Assembly (NCBI RefSeq): GCF_016862215.1
Contig: NZ_BOMN01000041.1
Location: 245,370-309,369 of the forward strand
DNA length: 64,000 nucleotides
Direction of reading: 5' to 3'
Origin: Winogradskya humida
GTDB taxonomy: Bacteria; Actinomycetota; Actinomycetes; Mycobacteriales; Micromonosporaceae
Position 1 is the first letter of the stretch; every line of letters starts with the position of its first letter. A model generated the notes under the pieces. It did not search any database. It was given only the letters and a program-made list of their open reading frames with translations, and was not told where the DNA came from. Below are positions 59,361-64,000 of this stretch, piece by piece. The position numbers were made by a program, and so were the translations under genes.

Positions 59361-61274
59361 GTGGCAAGACCACCACAGGGGCAAATGCATCCCGGACGGC
59401 AACTCGCCGTGCTCGGTCTCCTCTTCGCGATCCTCTACGTGCTGGTGTTCTGGGGGCCGGGAACCAAGGGACTCGGCTACGAGGAGCGGTTGCACCCCAA
59501 GCTCGGCCTCGACCTGATCGGTGGCACCCAGGCCACCTACCGGGCGTCCCTGCTCACCAACGGCCAGGTGCCCAGCCAGCAGAGCATGGAGGAGTCCCGC
59601 AAGATCATTGATCAGCGGGTCAACGCGCTCGGTGTGGCCGAGGCCGAGGTTGTCATCGAGGGCAACCAGAACATCGTGGTTTCCGTCGCGGGCAAGGCCA
59701 ACGACCAGCTGAAGAACGTCGGTCAGGCCGCCCAGATGCGGTTCCGCATGGTTCTCGGCGCCAATGGCGACACCGCCGACTCGGTGATGAACCCGCAGGC
59801 GGCCGCGCCCAGCACCGACCCGAGCGGCAGCCCCGCGCCCAGCGCCGCCACCAGCAAGGCCCCGGCCGCGAACGCGTCCGCGGCGCCGTCGGCGTCCACC
59901 GGCGGGCAGGGCGGCGGCGAGCTCGCCCCGAGCGCCTCGCCGAGCCCGAGTGCCCCGGCCGCCTCCGCTTCCGCCGCTCCGGCCCCCGCCCCGTCCGCCT
60001 CGGCGGCGGCTCCGGCTCCGGTCACCGCGGACGTCAAGGAGCAGCGCGCCGCGATCGAGAAGAAGGTCGGCAAGGCAGCCTGGGCGGCCGCCGAGAAGCT
60101 CACCGCGCCGGTGGACACCACCGACGCCGCAGCGGCCGCGGTCTACAAGCCGTTCAACGCGCTCAACAGCGTCGAGGTCAACGCGCTGACGCCGGAGATG
60201 CAGTTCTACGTGCCGACGATCAGCTGCACGCAGCTCGACGGCCGGCCCAGCGGCGCGATCGACGACGAGAAGTCGAAGGTCGTGTCCTGCCAGACCGGCG
60301 CCAAGCTGCTGATGGACGTCGCCAAGGTGCTCGGTACCGACATCGACACCGCCAGCCCGCAGCTCGACCAGCAGAGCCAGTGGGTCGTCTCGCTCGACTT
60401 CACCAGCAGCGGCCAGGCCAAGTGGACCGCGCTGACCCGGGAGGCGTTCCAGCCGGCCGCCGACAGCCCGTGTCTCACCGCCGCCGCCGCGCTCTCCAGC
60501 GGTGCGACTCACTGCCTGGTCGCGGTGGTCCTCGACAAGGAAGTCATCTCGGCCCCCGAGATCCAGGGCGTGCTGAGCGGCCAGTCGCAGATCAGCGGCT
60601 CGTTCGACGCGACCTCGGCCAAGGAGCTCGCCGACCAGATCAAGTACGGCGCGCTGCCGGTCACGTTCACGCCGCTGTCCAGCGAGACGGTCTCCGCGAC
60701 GCTCGGTATCGCGCAGCTCGAGGCGGGCCTGCTCGCCGCCGCGATCGGCCTCGGCCTGGTCGCGATCTACTCGTTCTTCTACTACCGGCTGCTCGGCTCG
60801 GTCATCTTCCTGAGCCTGCTGCTGTCGGGTCTGCTGACGTTCGGGGCGCTGGTCGTGCTCGGCCGCACCACGGGCTTCACGCTGACCCTGGCGGGTATCG
60901 CCGGCTTCATCGTGTCACTGGGTGTCGCCGCCGACTCGTTCGTCATCTACTTCGAACGCCTCAAGGACGAGATCCACGAGGGTCGAAGTGCCCGTAGTGC
61001 TGTACCGCGGGCATGGGCCCGGGCGCGGCGTACGATTATCTCCGCCAACACCATCACCATCATGTGTGCCGTCGTGCTCTACATCGTGTCGATCGGCGCG
61101 GTGAAGGGCTTCGCGTTCGCCCTGGGCCTGTCCACGGTCCTCGACCTCGTCGTGGTGTTCCTGTTCCGTCACCCGATCATGACGATGTTCGCGAACACGA
61201 AGGCGTTCATGTCCCCGCGCGTCAGCGGTCTGGGCCGCGCCCTCAAGCGCCAGCCGACCGAGAAGGAGGCCTGA
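59361..61274 (+). CDS. secD: Protein translocase subunit SecD
   Basis: 637 aa. HPKLGLDLIGGTQATYRA starts the first external domain; the six-helix part holds the RND-like core (LSSETVSATLGIAQLEAGLLAA, ADSFVIYFERLKDEIHEGRS). An insertion at about residues 140-220 is almost only Ala/Ser/Pro (PSASPSPSAPAASASAAPAP), longer than in most SecD proteins. It uses the proton gradient to pull exported proteins. GTG start after GAGGAG. Confidence 0.95.
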   Translation: MARPPQGQMHPGRQLAVLGLLFAILYVLVFWGPGTKGLGYEERLHPKLGLDLIGGTQATYRASLLTNGQVPSQQSMEESRKIIDQRVNALGVAEAEVVIEGNQNIVVSVAGKANDQLKNVGQAAQMRFRMVLGANGDTADSVMNPQAAAPSTDPSGSPAPSAATSKAPAANASAAPSASTGGQGGGELAPSASPSPSAPAASASAAPAPAPSASAAAPAPVTADVKEQRAAIEKKVGKAAWAAAEKLTAPVDTTDAAAAAVYKPFNALNSVEVNALTPEMQFYVPTISCTQLDGRPSGAIDDEKSKVVSCQTGAKLLMDVAKVLGTDIDTASPQLDQQSQWVVSLDFTSSGQAKWTALTREAFQPAADSPCLTAAAALSSGATHCLVAVVLDKEVISAPEIQGVLSGQSQISGSFDATSAKELADQIKYGALPVTFTPLSSETVSATLGIAQLEAGLLAAAIGLGLVAIYSFFYYRLLGSVIFLSLLLSGLLTFGALVVLGRTTGFTLTLAGIAGFIVSLGVAADSFVIYFERLKDEIHEGRSARSAVPRAWARARRTIISANTITIMCAVVLYIVSIGAVKGFAFALGLSTVLDLVVVFLFRHPIMTMFANTKAFMSPRVSGLGRALKRQPTEKEA

Positions 61275-61275
61275 C

Positions 61276-62457
61276 ATGGCCAACGGCCTTGCCGATCGCC
61301 TCTACCGGGGCGAGGCGAACCTCAACATCGTGGGTCGCCGTAACAGGTGGTTCGCGATCGCCGCGGTGCTCGTTCTCATCGCCATCGGCAGCTTCATCTT
61401 CCGCCAGTTCCACCTTGGCATCGAGTTCTCCGGTGGCACCAAGTTCTCGTTGCCGGCCAGCGTCGGCAGCACCGACAACGCCCGCAGCGCGGTGGCCAAG
61501 GCCATCGACGAGGCCGGCGTCGCCGGCGACGACAACATCGGTGCGGCGCAGAAGGTCGGCGACGGCAACGACGCCAGCTACACCGTGCGCACCGGGACGC
61601 TCAGCCAGGCCCAGTCGACCGCGGTCAAGGACGCGCTGGTCAAGGATCTGAACGTCTCGCCCGACGACATCAGCGACGACCGGGTCTCCGCGGCGTGGGG
61701 CGGCCAGGTGACCCAGCAGGCCCTGCTCGGTCTCGGCATCTTCCTGGTCGTGGTGATGGGCTACCTGGTCATCCGCTTCGAGTGGCGGATGGCGGTGGCG
61801 GCGGTCTCGTCGCTGCTGCTCGACCTGGTGCTCACCGCGGGCGTCTACTCGCTGATCGGCTTCGAGGTCACCCCCTCGACGGTCATCGGCTTCCTGACGA
61901 TCCTCGGCTTCTCCCTCTACGACGTCGTCGTGGTCTTCGACAAGGTCCAGGAGAACACCAAGGGCATCACGGCGGGCAGCTCCCGGACGTACGCCGAAGC
62001 GACCAACCTCGCGGTCAACCAGACCCTGATGCGCTCGATCAACACCGGCCTGGTGGCTTTGCTGCCGGTCGGCGGCCTGCTCTTCATCGGCGCCGGCCTG
62101 CTCGGCGCGGGCACCCTGAAGGACCTCGGCCTGGTCCTGTTCGTCGGCATGGGCCTCGGCGTCCTGTCCTCGATCATGTTCGCCGCGCCGCTGCTCTCGG
62201 CGCTCAAGGACCAGGAACCCCGCATCAAGTCCCACAACGCCCGCGTCCTGTCCCGCCGCTCCTCGCGCTCCGGCGACGTGGCCCGCGGCGACCGCACCCG
62301 CACGGCCACCGAGCAGGACGGCGACGACGTCCCCGCCTTCGCCGGCTCCACCCCGAGCACGACGCCCCGCCCGGGTGTCCGCCCGGCGGCCAAGCGCAGC
62401 ACCAACCGCGGCGGCAGCGCCGGCAACCGCCCCAGCGGCGGCCAGAAGCGCCGCTGA
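61276..62457 (+). CDS. secF: Protein translocase subunit SecF
   Basis: 393 aa, six helices. FHLGIEFSGGTKFSLPAS and the conserved GFSLYDVVVVFDKVQEN plus NQTLMRSINTGLVALLPV are present. A basic, Ser/Gly/Arg-rich tail of about 80 residues follows. AAGGAGG precedes the ATG, one base after secD. Confidence 0.95.
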   Translation: MANGLADRLYRGEANLNIVGRRNRWFAIAAVLVLIAIGSFIFRQFHLGIEFSGGTKFSLPASVGSTDNARSAVAKAIDEAGVAGDDNIGAAQKVGDGNDASYTVRTGTLSQAQSTAVKDALVKDLNVSPDDISDDRVSAAWGGQVTQQALLGLGIFLVVVMGYLVIRFEWRMAVAAVSSLLLDLVLTAGVYSLIGFEVTPSTVIGFLTILGFSLYDVVVVFDKVQENTKGITAGSSRTYAEATNLAVNQTLMRSINTGLVALLPVGGLLFIGAGLLGAGTLKDLGLVLFVGMGLGVLSSIMFAAPLLSALKDQEPRIKSHNARVLSRRSSRSGDVARGDRTRTATEQDGDDVPAFAGSTPSTTPRPGVRPAAKRSTNRGGSAGNRPSGGQKRR

Positions 62458-62470
62458 CGCACAGCTCCAC

Positions 62471-62507
62471 GAAAGCCCGCCGTACCCCCAGGGGACGGCG
62501 GGCTTTC
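62471..62507 (+). terminator. Intrinsic terminator after secF
   Basis: A perfect 13-bp stem GAAAGCCCGCCGT with ACGGCGGGCTTTC and an 11-base loop, followed by GCTTTC. Confidence 0.88.
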
Positions 62508-62523
62508 GCTTTCTGCCGGGCCC

Positions 62524-62529
62524 TAAGCT
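62524..62529 (+). promoter_or_regulatory. -10 element TAAGCT of apt
   Basis: It ends six bases before GTG 62536, giving a leaderless apt transcript. The in-frame GTG at 62530 would lie upstream of the predicted transcript start. Confidence 0.45.
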
Positions 62530-62535
62530 GTGTGG

Positions 62536-63099
62536 GTGACAGACAATGCCGCAGATGTACGCGGGGACAGCGGACCCGGAGTCGCCCAGCTCGTCGCCAG
62601 CCGGGTCCTGGACGTGCCGGACTTCCCGAAGCCCGGCATCGTCTTCAAGGACCTGATGCCGCTCTTCTCCGACGGCGACGTCTTCCGCCAGGTGATCGAT
62701 GAGATCATCAAGCACCACGGCGCCGACTCCTTCGACGTGGTGGCCGGCGTCGAGGCGCGCGGCTTCGTCCTGGCAGCGGCCGTCGCTTACGCGACAGGCA
62801 AGGGCGTCGTCCCCATCCGCAAGGCGGGCAAGCTCCCCCGAGCGGTCTTTTCCTCCTCGTACGCGCTGGAGTACGGCGAAGCCACCCTCGAAGTCCACCA
62901 GGACGCCTTCGTCGAGGGCCAGCGCGTCCTGGTCCTCGACGACGTCCTCGCCACCGGCGGCACCGCCGGCGCAGCCCTGGACCTGGTCGAGCGCGCCGGC
63001 GGCACGATCTCCGGCTTCACCGTCCCGCTCGAGCTGAGCTTCCTCAACGGCCGCGACCGGCTAGCCCCTCGAACCGTTCACGCCATGCTGACCGTTTAA
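62536..63099 (+). CDS. apt: Adenine phosphoribosyltransferase
   Basis: 187 aa. The PRPP motif VLVLDDVLATGGTAGAALDL and FDVVAGVEARGFVLAAAVAYATGKGVVPIRKAGKLP are typical. It converts adenine and PRPP to AMP. GTG 62536 is chosen from the -10 position. It precedes relA, as in other actinobacteria, where SecF, Apt and RelA genes are adjacent. Confidence 0.95.
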   Translation: MTDNAADVRGDSGPGVAQLVASRVLDVPDFPKPGIVFKDLMPLFSDGDVFRQVIDEIIKHHGADSFDVVAGVEARGFVLAAAVAYATGKGVVPIRKAGKLPRAVFSSSYALEYGEATLEVHQDAFVEGQRVLVLDDVLATGGTAGAALDLVERAGGTISGFTVPLELSFLNGRDRLAPRTVHAMLTV

Positions 63100-63168
63100 T
63101 CCGCTTACGTCCGTGTAGTGGTGTGCTTTGCGGGCCTCGGGGCGGGGCAACCGGGAAGATACGGCGAG

Positions 63169-63174
63169 TAGGAT
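63169..63174 (+). promoter_or_regulatory. Candidate -10 TAGGAT for the relA-like gene
   Basis: It is positioned about 42 bases before GTG 63217, leaving a leader that holds GAGGAGG. No clear -35. Confidence 0.4.
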
Positions 63175-63216
63175 GGCGTTTCCAACCAGGTGAGCAGAAG
63201 CGACGTGAGGAGGCCG

Positions 63217-64000
63217 GTGTCCAGCGACGTCGCCCCTCCGACGGAGGGCACGGTGCACCCGACCGACGCGACCCCGACCGACGCGAACAGGGCCTTGGTT
63301 GCTGACGGCGTGGTTGGTAAAGACGTAGTTCTCAACGACTCGGCCATCCCAACGGTGAATGCGGGTTCGACGGTGAATGGTGCCCAGGCGAACGACGCCG
63401 GCTCGACCCCGGCATCCGGCCCGGTGAACGCTGACCAGCCAGCCTCCGCCCCCAACAACGCAGCGGCCCCGGCGGGCGCGGCCCCCTCGGCGAGCACAGC
63501 TGCTCCGGGGAGCACGACCGCTTCAGGGAGCCCAGCTGCTTCAGGCAGTACGACCGCTTCGGGGAGCGCAGCTGCTTCGGGGAGCACGACCGCTTCGGGG
63601 AGCACGACCGCTTCGGGGAGCGCAGCCGCTTCGGCGAGTGCGGCCGTCGAGGGCAGTGCGGCCGGGGCCGAGGTCATGACTCCGGCTGATGACGGCCCGG
63701 CTGGCGCTGGGGCTTCCCACAGCGCTGGTGCCCCGGCTGCGGCGGCGAAGGCCGCCAAGACCACGACGGCGAAGTCCACTGCTGCCAAGGCTGACGCGGC
63801 TACCGCGAACGGCTCGAAGCCCGCCGCGACCGCAAAGCCCGCCGCTACTGCGAAACCCGCTGCGGCGAAGCAACCCACCACCAAGCCCGCCTCCCCCAAG
63901 CCCGCCTCCCCCAAGCCCGCAACGGCCACGCCCGCAACGGCCACGCCCGCAACGGCCACGCCCGCAACGGCCACGCCCGCAACGGCCACGCCCGCAACGG
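63217..64000 (+). CDS. relA: N-terminal part of relA-like (p)ppGpp synthetase, truncated by window end
   Basis: From GTG 63217, with GAGGAGG at 63206-63212, the frame stays open for 261 codons to the last base. The visible part is low-complexity: SSDVAPPTEGTVHPTDATPT, then Ala/Ser/Thr/Gly repeats (ASGSTT units) and Ala/Lys/Pro/Thr repeats (TPATA units), with no folded domain. The relA call rests on position: apt is followed by relA in most actinobacteria, and long variable N-termini occur there. The catalytic domains lie outside the window. Confidence 0.65.
   Translation, partial: MSSDVAPPTEGTVHPTDATPTDANRALVADGVVGKDVVLNDSAIPTVNAGSTVNGAQANDAGSTPASGPVNADQPASAPNNAAAPAGAAPSASTAAPGSTTASGSPAASGSTTASGSAAASGSTTASGSTTASGSAAASASAAVEGSAAGAEVMTPADDGPAGAGASHSAGAPAAAAKAAKTTTAKSTAAKADAATANGSKPAATAKPAATAKPAAAKQPTTKPASPKPASPKPATATPATATPATATPATATPATATPAT
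63500..63645 (+). repeat. 18-bp coding repeats
   Basis: Units of the type GCTTCGGGGAGCACGACC, encoding ASGSTT or ASGSAA, repeat about eight times with small changes. Confidence 0.8.
63921..64000 (+). repeat. 15-bp coding repeats at window end
   Basis: AACGGCCACGCCCGC repeats exactly five times and continues past the edge; it encodes TATPA units. Exact identity suggests recent slippage and possible length variation. Confidence 0.85.

Noticed and set aside
63105..63989. A minus-strand frame rich in Ala/Val/Gly opposite the relA-like start
   Set aside because: It is the complement of the repeat region. The plus strand has a good ribosome site, expected gene order and an open frame to the edge.

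Overview
The window is high-GC actinobacterial DNA. It most resembles Actinoplanes or another Micromonosporaceae: it has very GC-rich third codon positions, many GTG starts, ATGA or GTGA gene overlaps, SigE-family sigma factors, an F420-dependent LLM oxidoreductase, DUF5753-type XRE regulators and the genes for the phosphatidylinositol mannoside (PIM) envelope. The genus is inferred, because no rRNA or other diagnostic marker is present.

Layout. (1) Positions 1-5,700 hold envelope and hypothetical genes: an MscS-like channel with a long coiled coil, a lipoprotein, an SRPBCC protein and a BrkB/YihY membrane protein. A 42-bp perfect palindrome lies between them. (2) Positions 5,700-11,950 hold a phytoene-dehydrogenase-like oxidoreductase, two small membrane proteins, a lower-GC module of a small Cys protein and an XRE regulator, an SRPBCC-SDR pair and a GT4 glycosyltransferase. 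(3) Positions 12,000-17,050 hold an ABC exporter in an operon with a NarL-type two-component system, then a chemoreceptor-like protein with an extra C-terminal domain. (4) Positions 17,300-30,700 hold a RecQ-like helicase, F420 oxidoreductase, NagZ-type hexosaminidase, GNAT protein, DUF1206 protein, MscS channel, a holin/DUF3618/DUF4235 membrane-stress trio, cold-shock protein, aldo/keto reductase, trans-aconitate methyltransferase and adenosine deaminase. (5) Positions 30,700-36,140 hold a secreted multidomain protein, an OmpR-type two-component system and an ADP-ribosylglycohydrolase.

(6) From about 36,200 to the end runs a conserved actinobacterial backbone also known from Mycobacterium: thrS, HIT, pgsA, PIM acyltransferase, pimA, pdxS, pdxT, yebC, ruvCAB, yajC-secD-secF, apt, relA. 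The backbone is interrupted by accessory blocks. Between thrS and the HIT gene lies a four-gene operon made of two copies of a SigE-family sigma factor plus membrane partner. Between HIT and pgsA lies a block with TetR, a diguanylate cyclase, a solute-binding lipoprotein broken by an in-frame amber codon, a flavin monooxygenase and an EF-G-like GTPase. Between yebC and ruvC lie a Uma2 nuclease-like gene, a small leaderless gene and a membrane protein whose N-terminal half looks like sigma region 2.

Most likely new biology: the solute-binding lipoprotein/diguanylate cyclase pair, the duplicated sigma/membrane-partner operon with a separate sigma-2-like membrane protein, and the secreted protease-like protein that has lost its zinc motif. 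The relA-like gene at the right edge is open to the last base, and its first roughly 260 codons are low-complexity. No tRNA, rRNA, CRISPR array, insertion sequence or prophage was recognised, and no gene-free stretch exceeds 300 bases.
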